Assembly (NCBI GenBank): GCA_017464045.1
Contig: JAFUEG010000001.1
Location: forward strand, 1 to 30,417
Reading direction: 5' to 3'
Origin: Lachnospiraceae bacterium
GTDB lineage: Bacteria; Bacillota_A; Clostridia; Lachnospirales; Lachnospiraceae
Length of the DNA stretch: 30,417 nt
The notes below the pieces were generated by a model that was not told where the DNA came from, made no database searches, and worked only from the letters and a program-made list of their open reading frames with translations. Both the position numbers and the translations under genes were made by a program. Below, piece by piece: positions 1 through 7,447 of the stretch; position 1 is the stretch's first letter, and each line of letters begins with the position of its first letter.

Positions 1-998
1 CCCGTCTCTTCTGTATGGTTGAAAGCCTTACCTGTCTTTGCACACTTAACCTTCCAAGTAAAAGTGTTCCTGCCGAAGAAATCATACTCGCCTGAGTCCC
101 ATGTCTCTTTCCGTCTCTTCATTTCTTCCTGCACCTCATCAAAGGTCGCAGGGTCGATGATTGGCTCGTGGTTCTCCTCCACCATCACCATCGGAAGTTC
201 TCCGTGGTTGAATCTCTGTACCTTTGTGATAGGATCCTCGATGTAGGTTTTCTGTAAAAGAAGGACTCCCTTATAAAGTGGATTCCTTAAAATCTTGTAG
301 ATTGGACCCGGCTGGAACCAATGACCTCTGATGGTCTTTATGCCATCAGCCTTTAGATGCTTACAGATTTGTGTGGGAGAATCCCCGGCAATGTACTCTG
401 CGAAGATGCGTCTTATAAGTTTCGCCTCTTCCTCATTGATCACAAGCTGGTCCCCATCCCAATCGTAACCCGTAACCTGCATCCGTATCGGTGCCTCGCC
501 CTTGTCGATTTTCTTCTTCCTCGCCCATCTGACATTCTCCGAAAGGTTCCTTACTTCCTCTTGTGCAAATGAGGCCAAGATTGAAAGCATCAACTCTCCG
601 TCACCGCTTAAGGTGTGGATGTGTTCTTTCTCAAAAATGACCTCAATGCCGAGTTCCCTTAAGTGCCTTACAGAGTTAAGCAGGTCTACGGTATTCCTTG
701 CAAATCTCTGTATCGACTTGGTAAGCACAATGTCAATCTTCCCATCCTCGCAGTCGGCAATCATCTGCTTAAAGCCGTCCCTCTTTCTGATGAGGGTTCC
801 CGTTATAGCCTCGTCAGAATAGACCCCGGCATATTCCCATTCCGGGTTATTCTGTATGAGCTGACTGTAGTAGCTGACCTGTGCAGAAAAGGAATGTAGT
901 AAGCGTTCCGAGTCTCTTGAAACTCTGGCATAAGCAGCCACTTTTTTCTTTTCGGTCGAAGCCTTGAATTTCGGCTCAACCCTTGTAATTACAGGCAT
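1..998 (-). CDS. Large serine recombinase, C-terminal part beyond the window
   Basis: This encodes a site-specific recombinase of the large serine family, which integrates and excises mobile elements by strand exchange through a 5'-phosphoserine link. Read on the - strand from ATG at 996-998, preceded by GGAGG, the first 332 residues are visible and no stop occurs before the window edge. The resolvase domain starts with YARVS (nucleophile Ser27) and continues through YSDEAITGT and KSIQRFARNTVDLL, followed by the recombinase domain (PTQICKHLKADGI, ILRNPLYKGVLL) and the start of the zinc-ribbon/coiled-coil region (KCAKTGKAFNH). It lies downstream of two small genes on the same strand with matching SD sequences, so it is probably the last or middle gene of a recombination cassette. 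Whether it moves the whole ICE or a separate inserted element cannot be decided here. Family identity is secure. Confidence 0.95.
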   Translation of the reverse strand, partial: MPVITRVEPKFKASTEKKKVAAYARVSRDSERLLHSFSAQVSYYSQLIQNNPEWEYAGVYSDEAITGTLIRKRDGFKQMIADCEDGKIDIVLTKSIQRFARNTVDLLNSVRHLRELGIEVIFEKEHIHTLSGDGELMLSILASFAQEEVRNLSENVRWARKKKIDKGEAPIRMQVTGYDWDGDQLVINEEEAKLIRRIFAEYIAGDSPTQICKHLKADGIKTIRGHWFQPGPIYKILRNPLYKGVLLLQKTYIEDPITKVQRFNHGELPMVMVEENHEPIIDPATFDEVQEEMKRRKETWDSGEYDFFGRNTFTWKVKCAKTGKAFNHTEET

Positions 999-1032
999 TT
1001 CCGCCACCTCCTTCAGCTCACATATTCCCGTA

Positions 1033-1200
1033 CTACTTCTTATTTATCAAGTCAATATCACCGAAAATACCACCAAATGTAGGCTCATATTTTGCCCTCA
1101 TTTCTACATCAAATTCCCGATAATCTTCCTCTGTTATGAGCCCCGCGGAGAGCATATTTCTTGCAATGTGCATGGTGGTCTGATACATGATTTCATTCAT
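1033..1200 (-). CDS. SHOCT-like small protein of the recombinase cassette
   Basis: A 55-residue protein beginning MNEIMYQTTMHIARNML and containing GLITEEDYREFDVEMRAKY, which matches the short SHOCT-type pattern (two helices around a G-x-I-T-x-E-E-[FY] turn). Proteins of this size are often encoded next to large serine recombinases in Clostridia; their role is not established, though oligomerisation or a recombination accessory role has been supposed. The start at 1200 is chosen because GGAGGTGG precedes it. The longer in-frame extension upstream would run far into the neighbouring gene and lacks an SD. The first 8 nt overlap the end of the upstream HTH gene, suggesting translational coupling. 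The gap to the recombinase start is 34 nt. Confidence 0.8.
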   Translation of the reverse strand: MNEIMYQTTMHIARNMLSAGLITEEDYREFDVEMRAKYEPTFGGIFGDIDLINKK

Positions 1201-1612
1201 CTGAACCACCTCCAAACCTCGCCTCGATATAACATTCGTGGCAGCAATACTTCCTAGTCTTATTGCCATAGGCAGTGAATGGTTTTTTGCACTGAGGACA
1301 TACATAGTAATAAATGGCTTTCCTATTAAGTTCCGTAGGGTGTTCTTTCCACCATGTCATCCGGCACTTGTCAGAGCAGAACTTCTTTTCCTTTCTGCCC
1401 TCCATCTGCCTTATAGGTAGTCCACAGTTTAAGCATTCGTGTTCTTCTCTGAGTGATGGCTCTTTAGTAGCAGATGCAAGACCGCCAAGTCCTCTCCTCT
1501 TACAAAAGCTCTTTACTGTATTCTCTTTAAGGGATAGAACCGTGGCTATCTTGATGTAGCTGTAGCCCTCTCCCCTCAGTCTTATGATCTGGTTTCTCTC
1601 TGTATCCGTCAT
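1193..1612 (-). CDS. Helix-turn-helix, zinc-ribbon protein (sigma-70 region 4-like)
   Basis: A 139-residue protein. The N-terminal 45 residues form a helix-turn-helix like sigma region 4 or a resolvase-type HTH (IIRLRGEGYSYIKIATVLSL, then ENTVKSFCKRRGL). Two metal-binding knuckles follow: C60-x2-C63 with C79-x3-C83, and C105-x2-C108 with C123/C124 and C127. Such proteins are frequently annotated as sigma-like factors beside serine recombinases in Lachnospiraceae mobile elements. A plausible job is DNA binding at the cassette's own promoter or attachment site (inference). The ATG at 1612 follows a GGGAGGG on the - strand. It is the first gene of the leftward cassette and overlaps the SHOCT-like gene by 8 nt. 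Confidence 0.85.
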   Translation of the reverse strand: MTDTERNQIIRLRGEGYSYIKIATVLSLKENTVKSFCKRRGLGGLASATKEPSLREEHECLNCGLPIRQMEGRKEKKFCSDKCRMTWWKEHPTELNRKAIYYYVCPQCKKPFTAYGNKTRKYCCHECYIEARFGGGSDE

Positions 1613-1920
1613 GGGTGTAACCCTCCCGTTAAAAAGTATTAAAGAGAAGTGCGCCTTATCTCCTACTTTCCTATGGACAGGTTTTTCAGATTTGGGCGGA
1701 GGTTTTTCTCTTCATAATTCCTTGGACACGTTTTTCCGTTTTGAACGGATATCTGTCCTTTCATTGATGGGAAAAGTTACAACCCCTTAAAAAAGAGCAA
1801 CTTTTAAGTGGAAAATGATATGAGCAGAGGTTATAATGAAAAATGTGCCATGTGCCGATATTGGATATGTGGTATGAAATTAACTTTAAATATATATGTG
1901 GTATGAAGGATCGGAGATTA
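1613..1920. other. Divergent intergenic region with short direct repeats
   Basis: This gene-free stretch separates the leftward recombinase cassette from the rightward CPBP gene. It contains two near-identical 14-mers, TGGACAGGTTTTTC at 1674-1687 and TGGACACGTTTTTC at 1723-1736, with a partial third copy (GGAGGTTTTTC) at about 1698-1708. There is also a small inverted repeat, CCGTT-N3-AACGG, at 1736-1748, and an inverted repeat CTTAAAA/TTTTAAG near 1786-1807. It may hold operators or recombinase sites; nothing in the sequence decides which. Confidence 0.45.
1809..1837 (+). promoter_or_regulatory. Candidate sigma-A promoter for the first CPBP gene
   Basis: A perfect -10 hexamer TATAAT lies at 1832-1837, with TGGAAA (4 of 6 matches to TTGACA) at 1809-1814 and a 17-bp spacer. 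It points toward the gene starting at 1921. The -35 match is modest, so this is a candidate only. Confidence 0.45.
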
Positions 1921-2715
1921 ATGACTGATTTAACAAAGGGGAAAGAAACTAAAGATATAGCAATAGTCGGCATATTAACATTGGTAATGACATTTATGGA
2001 AATGTCTGCTTTGCCAGCAGCTTTGTTTATTGATATCAAATTGAAGGATATAGAGCCAATTTACTTTGCTCTGATGTTTAATTTTCTTATAGCATTTGTC
2101 CTTTGTGGACTTTGCCGGATAACAGTACTAAAAAACTGGAACTTTGGATTGCATTCAGACGGAATTATTACAGGGATAAAGGAGTACGGATTGCCGGCTC
2201 TGATTGCAACAATACTTGTAGCAATTTCTTTTTGCATAGGCCTTTCGCCCCTTGATAATAAACCGACTGTTTGGAGGGTAATTATTGAAGGAATCATATA
2301 CTATGTTGGCGTTGGCATTATGGAAGAGCTTTATTTGCGTGGACTACTACAGAATATTATAGAAAAGTTATTTGGCAAAAATAAAAATGCTTCACTATAT
2401 GCAATCTTGATTGCCTCCGCCCTATTTGGGTTTGGACATATTTTCGGAGCATTAGGACAGCCTATAGTTACAATAATATGCAAAGCGATATGGGCCACAG
2501 GACTCGGTGTATATTTTGGTGCGATTTATGTTAAAACTAGAAATTTGTGGATTCCTATTATCCTGCATATAATAGTCGATCTTTGTGGGATACCGGTCTG
2601 TTTTTCATCAACAAGTGAGTATCCTGATATAGCTTTAATTGTGTCACTGATTTCTTTTGTCCTTTTAGGCGTATATGGAATATATGTTTTGAGACGCAAA
2701 AAGATTAGTACATAA
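1921..2715 (+). CDS. CPBP family intramembrane metalloprotease (Abi family)
   Basis: A 264-residue polytopic membrane protein with the CPBP/Abi signature: EELYLRG (Glu135, Glu136, Arg140), FGFGH (His173) and HIIVD (His216, Asp220). These match the paired Glu, His and His-x3-Asn/Asp positions thought to hold the catalytic metal in Rce1-like proteases. Family members process prenylated or peptide substrates or give bacteriocin self-immunity; the substrate here is unknown. ATG at 1921 is preferred because GGAG sits five bases upstream; in-frame ATGs farther upstream lack an SD. It ends just before a strong hairpin terminator, so it looks like its own transcription unit between the recombinase cassette and the transfer operon. 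A second, different CPBP gene closes the module near 29 kb. Confidence 0.85.
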   Translation: MTDLTKGKETKDIAIVGILTLVMTFMEMSALPAALFIDIKLKDIEPIYFALMFNFLIAFVLCGLCRITVLKNWNFGLHSDGIITGIKEYGLPALIATILVAISFCIGLSPLDNKPTVWRVIIEGIIYYVGVGIMEELYLRGLLQNIIEKLFGKNKNASLYAILIASALFGFGHIFGALGQPIVTIICKAIWATGLGVYFGAIYVKTRNLWIPIILHIIVDLCGIPVCFSSTSEYPDIALIVSLISFVLLGVYGIYVLRRKKIST

Positions 2716-2742
2716 TATCGCAATATAAACGAAATAAGAAAC

Positions 2743-2748
2743 TATAAT
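2743..2748 (+). promoter_or_regulatory. Possible -10 element of the transfer operon
   Basis: TATAAT stands alone here without a convincing -35. If used, transcription would begin about seven bases before the hairpin at 2763, which would then act as a leader attenuator instead of only ending the CPBP transcript. Confidence 0.25.
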
Positions 2749-2762
2749 AACACAGCGTTAAG

Positions 2763-2798
2763 GCGTCTATGAGTAGAAATACTTATAGGCGCTTTTTT
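2763..2798 (+). terminator. Intrinsic terminator (possible attenuator)
   Basis: A 13-bp stem (2763-2775 with 2780-2792, a few G-U pairs) is closed by a GAAA loop and followed directly by six T residues (2793-2798). The form is textbook for a Rho-independent terminator. It lies between the CPBP gene and the first transfer-module gene, whose SD begins only a few bases later, so transcription of that module must either read through it or start just upstream of it. Confidence 0.85.
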
Positions 2799-2815
2799 CG
2801 TGGAAAGGAGTAGAT

Positions 2816-2962
2816 ATGTGGAATTTGAATTATTTCTTAGACAGAATACCTATGAAGATTCAGGTGGCTGTCGTGGTAGTTTTGGCTATTGTGACTCTTA
2901 TAATGCTGATTATCACACGAAAAGATAACAAGAATAATGATTCAAAGAATAAAGATATTTGA
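2816..2962 (+). CDS. Small single-pass membrane protein
   Basis: A 48-residue ORF starting MWNLNYFLDRIP with a strong upstream GGAAAGGAG. Residues about 15-33 form one hydrophobic helix (VAVVVVLAIVTLIMLII), and the tail is short and charged (TRKDNKNNDSKNKD). It is first in the run of genes leading to the coupling ATPase, so it may be an accessory inner-membrane component of the conjugation channel or an entry-exclusion-like peptide. I do not recognise a family. The stop codon TGA overlaps the start of the palindrome at 2962-2986. Confidence 0.7.
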   Translation: MWNLNYFLDRIPMKIQVAVVVVLAIVTLIMLIITRKDNKNNDSKNKDI

Positions 2963-2986
2963 CTTCTGTTCAACTTGAACAGAAGT
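2962..2986. repeat. 25-bp perfect palindrome, copy 1
   Basis: Arms ACTTCTGTTCAA and TTGAACAGAAGT flank a single C. The sequence with its flanks (2960-2988, 29 bp) recurs identically at 7421-7449. It falls between a stop codon and the next SD and has no T-tract, so it does not look like an intrinsic terminator. Possible roles are a dimeric repressor operator or an mRNA-processing or stabilising hairpin. Confidence 0.9.
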
Positions 2987-3001
2987 TGGAAAGGAGAATG
3001 T

Positions 3002-3091
3002 ATGGATAAGAGGATTAGAGCACCCACATTACATGTAGGCTATGCCAGAAGTAATTACATTGATTATGGAGGATTAGACAGTGGTAGATGA
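3002..3091 (+). CDS. 29-residue leader peptide overlapping pcfB
   Basis: A short ORF (MDKRIRAPTLHVGYAR..., 29 residues) with a strong SD, GGAAAGGAG, five bases before its ATG. Its last 11 nt overlap the GTG start of the DUF3801 gene, an arrangement typical of translational coupling. No transmembrane segment or known domain is seen. It may be a real small protein or simply a translated leader; I see no homology to name. Confidence 0.5.
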   Translation: MDKRIRAPTLHVGYARSNYIDYGGLDSGR

Positions 3092-3863
3092 TTTAACCAA
3101 TGAATCTTTCCAAACTGGTAAAGCCATTGTTTCTATTGGTACGGAGCTTATTCAGGCGATAGTTAAGGCTTGCAGAGAGTCAGAACAGAATAAGGCGCTT
3201 ACACGAGAGGATAAAGATACTGTGTTGTCAAAGGTTGTCGGTAAGGTAACTGATAACTATAAAGAAACGCATGGTTCCGTAAAGCGTTTTAATAGAGAAG
3301 GCATAGATGTAGCACATCAGGAAGTAGCTGATGAGAGAGTTGTAAAGATACTGGAGCAGAACTGTAAGAAGATGCATCTTCCGGTAGAGCTTAAAGCAAC
3401 AGAGAATGCTGATGGTACAAAGAGCTATACAGCCTTCTGTGAGGTTAAGAACATAGACCAGCTCACAGCACTTCTAAAAATGTCTTCACAGCAGGTTCTT
3501 GAAGAAGAAAAAGCCATGACTAAGACGCTTACAGTTCTAAATGATAAGGATCAGGAGATATTCTCACAGTCATTTATACATGAAAAGGATATTGATTATG
3601 AAAAGCTTAGTAATGTACTTGAAAATGACGGAGAGAGATTCGAGTTTAAGGACCATGAGGGTAAGCTGCTTGATAAAGGCAGTACCAGAGAAGAAAATGC
3701 AGTAGGAAAGATAAAGGAAAAGGCTTCTACTATGGAGCCGAGGAAAAAGAAATCCCTATCCGAGAGGATTAAGGATAAAAAGGAAATATCTGAGAAGAAG
3801 GATAAGAACAGGCAGAGAGAAAAGACAAAGCAGAAGTCCAAGAACATGAATCAAAGCAGGTGA
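3081..3863 (+). CDS. PcfB-family (DUF3801) conjugation accessory protein
   Basis: A 260-residue soluble protein. Residues about 5-165 fit the DUF3801/PcfB family (SIGTELIQAIVKAC near the start; MHLPVELKATENADG and TAFCEVKNIDQLTALLK in the centre). PcfB of plasmid pCF10 works with the relaxosome and coupling protein, and the gene regularly sits directly before the VirD4 homologue, as here. GTG at 3081 is taken as start because GGAGG lies 8 nt before it and no ATG fits. The C-terminal 40 residues are extremely lysine-rich and begin with KSLSERIKDKKE, a motif that recurs at the ends of two other proteins in this window. Four bases separate it from the coupling ATPase gene. Confidence 0.85.
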   Translation: MVDDLTNESFQTGKAIVSIGTELIQAIVKACRESEQNKALTREDKDTVLSKVVGKVTDNYKETHGSVKRFNREGIDVAHQEVADERVVKILEQNCKKMHLPVELKATENADGTKSYTAFCEVKNIDQLTALLKMSSQQVLEEEKAMTKTLTVLNDKDQEIFSQSFIHEKDIDYEKLSNVLENDGERFEFKDHEGKLLDKGSTREENAVGKIKEKASTMEPRKKKSLSERIKDKKEISEKKDKNRQREKTKQKSKNMNQSR

Positions 3864-3867
3864 TACT

Positions 3868-5943
3868 ATGGCAAAGAATAAGATTGTCAGCGGCATCCTA
3901 AGTGACCTAAAGGAACTTCCAAAGAAAGCACTTAAGCCATATATAAAGAATGGGAAAGTTAATGCCAACAAGGTCGCTATAGATGCTATACCATTTTCGA
4001 TTCTGTTTTATACGGTCAATAAATACTCGCAGGCAGTTTGTGCAAGTGATAAGACTGATTTTTTGGACAAATGTGTAGAGGGTTTTACCAAGTTTTTTCA
4101 GGTGCCGCCTTATGTGATTCCATCTTTTAAGTTTATTCCTTTCTTTGGTGGAATTATCGCCGGTGTTGTATTTAAGTTGTATATGAACAGTCGTAAAAAG
4201 AATGCAAAACAGTTCAGACATGGAGAGGAATATGGTTCTGCAAAATGGGGGATGGAAAAGGACTTTGAACCTTATACAGACCCTAATAAGTGGAACAATA
4301 TACCACTTACTTCATCAGAATGGCTGCGTATGACCAGACCGGAGCATCCAAAGTATGATAGAAACAAGAATATCATGTTGGTCGGAGGAAGTGGTGCAGG
4401 CAAGACGAGGGGCTTTGTTAAGCCCAATCTTATGCAGATGCACAGCTCTTATGTGGTTACTGACCCTAAAGGAACCGTTGTTTTAGAGGTTGGTAAGATG
4501 CTTCAGAAAGGTTCGTATGTATTCTATAACAAGCTGAACAAGGAACAAGAGAAGCTGTATGAGGGTTGCTCACATGACAGACAGGGCAGGATACTCGATA
4601 AGAAGACAGGAAAGCCGATCAGAGAGCCTTATAAGCTAAAAGTTTTCAATACGATTAACTTTGACAAGTCGCTGCACTATAATCCATTTCATTATATAAA
4701 GACTGAGCAGGATGTCCTAAAGTTCGTTAATACGCTTATAGCTAATACAAAGGGTGAGGGAGCGCAAAGCGGAGAGGACTTTTGGGTGAAGAGCGAAAGA
4801 CTTCTATTCACTGCTTATGTTGCTTATATAGTGAAATATTGTGAGGATGATGAGAAAAACTTTATATCACTTCTTGCTATGATAGATGCATCAGAGACAA
4901 GAGAAGATGATGAAGGTTATGAGAATGCCATAGATCTAATGTTCAAAGATATTGAGTTTGGAAATAAGGACGAAGGCATAAACAAAGACCCTGATTCCTT
5001 TGCAGTAAGGCAGTACAAGAAGTATAAGCTCGCAGCAGGTAAAACAGCAAAATCAATTCTAGTAAGCTGTGGGGCTAGACTTGCGCCTTTTGATATCAAG
5101 GAAGTACGTGAGATTACATCGTATGATGAGCTTGATCTTGGCGATATAGGTATTCATAAGACAGCACTTTTTGTCATAATATCAGATACAGATGATTCAC
5201 TTAATTTCCTTGTGTCCATCATGTACACTCAATTATTTAATCTGCTATGTACCATAGCGGATGATGAGTACGGTGGCAAGCTCCCGGTACATGTAAGGTG
5301 TATCTTAGACGAGTTTGCCAACATCGGTCAGATTCCTAAATTCGACAAGTTAATAGCGACTATAAGAAGTAGAGAGATATCTGCAAGTATTATTCTTCAG
5401 TCAAAGGCACAGCTAAAGTCCATTTATAAGGATAACGCTGAGACCATCGAAGGTAATTGCGATACCTTTCTTTTTTTGGGTGGAAAAGAAAAATCTACTC
5501 TTAAAGACCTTGCTGATGTACTCGGTAAGGAAACAATCGACACCTATAACACCTCTGATACCAGAGGTACATCGCTGTCCTATGGTATGAACTATCAAAA
5601 GCTCGGAAGAGAGCTAATGAGCCAAGACAGACTTGCACTTATGGATGGCGGTAAATGTATATTGCAGGTTCGTGGCGTGAGACCATTCTTTTCAGACAAG
5701 GTAGATATCACGAAACACGACATGTATAAAGAGCTTTCAGACTACGATAAGAGAAATGAGTTTGATTTGGAGAAGTATGTTAAGGGATATGGAAAGATGA
5801 AGGTTAAGAAGGACACTAAGTTCGTGCACCTCGACCTTACGGGAATTAGGATTCCGGATGAACTTACAGAAGTAGCCAATGAAACTGTTCAAAATATCGT
5901 AAGAGAAAAGCTAAAGAATAAAAAACAAGATAAAGGAGAATAA
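3868..5943 (+). CDS. VirD4/TraG-type coupling ATPase (T4CP)
   Basis: The coupling protein recruits the relaxase-DNA complex to the transfer channel and powers its movement by ATP hydrolysis at the membrane. The 691-residue product has two hydrophobic segments near residues 40-55 and 85-110. The nucleotide-binding domain has Walker A GGSGAGKT (173-180) and Walker B with ILDEFANIG (Asp481, Glu482), plus the VTDPKGTVVLEVG segment and a conserved SIILQSKAQLKSIY region. Length and gene order agree with PcfC/VirD4 of Tn1549-type elements. The ATG at 3868 has only a weak SD (AGGTGA) and probably relies on coupling to the upstream gene. The C-terminus (IVREKLKNKKQDKGE) is lysine-rich. The SD of the next gene lies inside the last codons. 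Confidence 0.95.
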   Translation: MAKNKIVSGILSDLKELPKKALKPYIKNGKVNANKVAIDAIPFSILFYTVNKYSQAVCASDKTDFLDKCVEGFTKFFQVPPYVIPSFKFIPFFGGIIAGVVFKLYMNSRKKNAKQFRHGEEYGSAKWGMEKDFEPYTDPNKWNNIPLTSSEWLRMTRPEHPKYDRNKNIMLVGGSGAGKTRGFVKPNLMQMHSSYVVTDPKGTVVLEVGKMLQKGSYVFYNKLNKEQEKLYEGCSHDRQGRILDKKTGKPIREPYKLKVFNTINFDKSLHYNPFHYIKTEQDVLKFVNTLIANTKGEGAQSGEDFWVKSERLLFTAYVAYIVKYCEDDEKNFISLLAMIDASETREDDEGYENAIDLMFKDIEFGNKDEGINKDPDSFAVRQYKKYKLAAGKTAKSILVSCGARLAPFDIKEVREITSYDELDLGDIGIHKTALFVIISDTDDSLNFLVSIMYTQLFNLLCTIADDEYGGKLPVHVRCILDEFANIGQIPKFDKLIATIRSREISASIILQSKAQLKSIYKDNAETIEGNCDTFLFLGGKEKSTLKDLADVLGKETIDTYNTSDTRGTSLSYGMNYQKLGRELMSQDRLALMDGGKCILQVRGVRPFFSDKVDITKHDMYKELSDYDKRNEFDLEKYVKGYGKMKVKKDTKFVHLDLTGIRIPDELTEVANETVQNIVREKLKNKKQDKGE

Positions 5944-5948
5944 AAACA

Positions 5949-6284
5949 ATGTATTCATTACTTACAAATGCAGCCACAGAGTATTTTGCTGGCTCTAAGT
6001 TACTTTCATTTTTAGCGTCACATAAGGGACTTGCACAGTTCCTGATGCTTCTTGATTACACATCATTCCTTAAGAGTGGTGTATCGGCACTTAAGGTAGT
6101 TATTATCGCAGTTGGTGGTGGTCTTGCGGTTCTTGGAGTTGTAAACCTTCTTGAAGGATACGGCAATGATAACCCGGGTGCTAAGTCTCAGGGTATGAAG
6201 CAGTTCATGGCAGGAGCAGGAGTTATGCTTATCGGAGCGCTGCTTGTACCAAAGCTTTCCGACCTTATCCCGACATCATTATAA
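5949..6284 (+). CDS. Maff2-family small membrane protein (VirB2-like pilin candidate)
   Basis: A 111-residue protein with two hydrophobic helices (about residues 46-68 and 87-105) around the motif NLLEGYGNDNPGAKSQG, the hallmark of the Maff2 family found in Clostridia conjugative elements. Position after the coupling ATPase and before the VirB6-like gene, small size and two-helix hairpin suggest the VirB2/pilin-like channel component (inference by analogy). An N-terminal stretch of about 40 residues precedes the conserved part. It starts six bases after the VirD4 stop, with AAAGGAG upstream. A cluster of three hairpins follows the gene, which could raise the stability or relative yield of this message. 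Confidence 0.85.
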   Translation: MYSLLTNAATEYFAGSKLLSFLASHKGLAQFLMLLDYTSFLKSGVSALKVVIIAVGGGLAVLGVVNLLEGYGNDNPGAKSQGMKQFMAGAGVMLIGALLVPKLSDLIPTSL

Positions 6285-6287
6285 AAA

Positions 6288-6420
6288 GGCATATCCATAT
6301 ATCAAAATTGATAAAAGATATGCCCTTATGTGGTAAAACCTCGCAAGTAAAACCACAGTTACATTATAACATAACTTACAGACTGATGGGTAGTGTATGC
6401 AGCCGGCATACAACTACCCA
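6288..6420 (+). promoter_or_regulatory. Cluster of three hairpins between maff2 and virB6-like genes
   Basis: The 156-nt gap holds a first hairpin with arms GGCATATC (6288-6295) and GATATGCC (6317-6324), including an inner TATCA/TGATA stem; a weaker GTGGT/ACCAC stem (6330-6356); and a strong hairpin from 6387 to 6420 (TGGGTAGT-GTATGC paired with GCATAC-AACTACCCA, one bulge). None is followed by a run of T, so they look like processing or stabilising elements, not terminators. The SD of the VirB6-like gene follows 10 bases after the last one. Confidence 0.6.
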
Positions 6421-6440
6421 TTCTTATAAAGGAGCGAAAT

Positions 6441-7418
6441 ATGTTTCAACTAATGCCAGTTTTTCTTGGGCTGTTTGATAAGACAGTTCAGAAGCTTATG
6501 AACGGGTTTCGAGACATATTCTACGAGCTTGCGTACAGCAATCTAAGCACTATGCTTAGTGACCTCAATGAAAAGGTAGCGACCATTTCAGGAGAGCTTA
6601 CAACTTCACCTGATGCATGGCAGGGTGGCACGATTTGGTCTTTGATAGAAAAGATAGCTGAGCAGGTGGCACTTCCCGTTGCTGGTACGGTGTTTACCTT
6701 CGTTGTCTTATGGGAACTTATATCTATGCTTATTCAGCCCAATAATCTTGCAGATGTAGATTTTGTGTCAGTTCTTATGAAGTGGCTTATCAAAACCATA
6801 GTTGCAGCGTGGTTTATAGCGAACTCACTTACTCTATGTAACTGTTTCTTTGGTATAGGAGCTTCAATGGTCAGCAAAACCACTACAGTTCTTAATACCA
6901 CAACAGCAGAAAACACATCGGGTTCGACGCTGCTGCAATATCTGACGGATAACTATGGAGACCAGGATGAGGATGCTGACAGCGGTGATGTATCAGGACT
7001 TATAAGCCTTACGGTATCTACATGGTTTATTGATATCATCATTAAGTTTATGGGAATCCTTATTACGATTATTCTGTATTCCCGAATGATTTCCATATAT
7101 CTGCATTGTGCGGTTGCGCCTTTGCCACTGGCTACCATTACAAATCATCAACTGTCAAATATAGGTGTGGGGTATCTCAAAAATGTATTTGCCCTTGCTA
7201 TGCAGGCAGTTCTGATGATGATATGTGTGGCAATATATGGCGTGCTCGTAGCCAATGTATTTGACCCGACAACTATTGCGATAGATGCCGATAACGGTGT
7301 CACAGCAATATCATTACTTACAAAAGCATGTTGGAGTACGGTTGGTATTTCAATACTTTTAGTTTATACGATGTTTAAGTGCGAAGGTATTACTAAGCAG
7401 ATCTTCGCTATTCAATAA
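6441..7418 (+). CDS. VirB6/TrbL-like polytopic channel protein
   Basis: A 325-residue integral membrane protein with about six hydrophobic segments (roughly residues 75-100, 113-137, 194-218, 220-235, 248-272 and 288-310). An extracytoplasmic-looking, T/D-rich loop lies near 145-190 (TTTVLNTTTAENTSGS, then DNYGDQDEDADSGD). This layout and its place between the Maff2 and PrgI genes match the TrbL/VirB6-like component that forms the inner-membrane core of Gram-positive conjugation systems. ATG at 6441 is chosen because AAAGGAG precedes it by six bases. The in-frame ATG at 6393 would lie inside the hairpin and lacks an SD. A palindrome identical to one upstream of pcfB begins just after the stop. 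Confidence 0.85.
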   Translation: MFQLMPVFLGLFDKTVQKLMNGFRDIFYELAYSNLSTMLSDLNEKVATISGELTTSPDAWQGGTIWSLIEKIAEQVALPVAGTVFTFVVLWELISMLIQPNNLADVDFVSVLMKWLIKTIVAAWFIANSLTLCNCFFGIGASMVSKTTTVLNTTTAENTSGSTLLQYLTDNYGDQDEDADSGDVSGLISLTVSTWFIDIIIKFMGILITIILYSRMISIYLHCAVAPLPLATITNHQLSNIGVGYLKNVFALAMQAVLMMICVAIYGVLVANVFDPTTIAIDADNGVTAISLLTKACWSTVGISILLVYTMFKCEGITKQIFAIQ

Positions 7419-7422
7419 TGTG

Positions 7423-7447
7423 ACTTCTGTTCAACTTGAACAGAAGT
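7423..7447. repeat. 25-bp perfect palindrome, copy 2
   Basis: Identical to 2962-2986, including two flanking bases on each side. It lies between the VirB6-like stop and the SD of the PrgI gene. No T-tract follows, so termination is unlikely. Confidence 0.9.

Noticed and set aside
2962..2986. Palindrome as an intrinsic terminator
   Set aside because: No T-run follows either copy, and both lie inside a run of co-oriented genes that need to be transcribed together.
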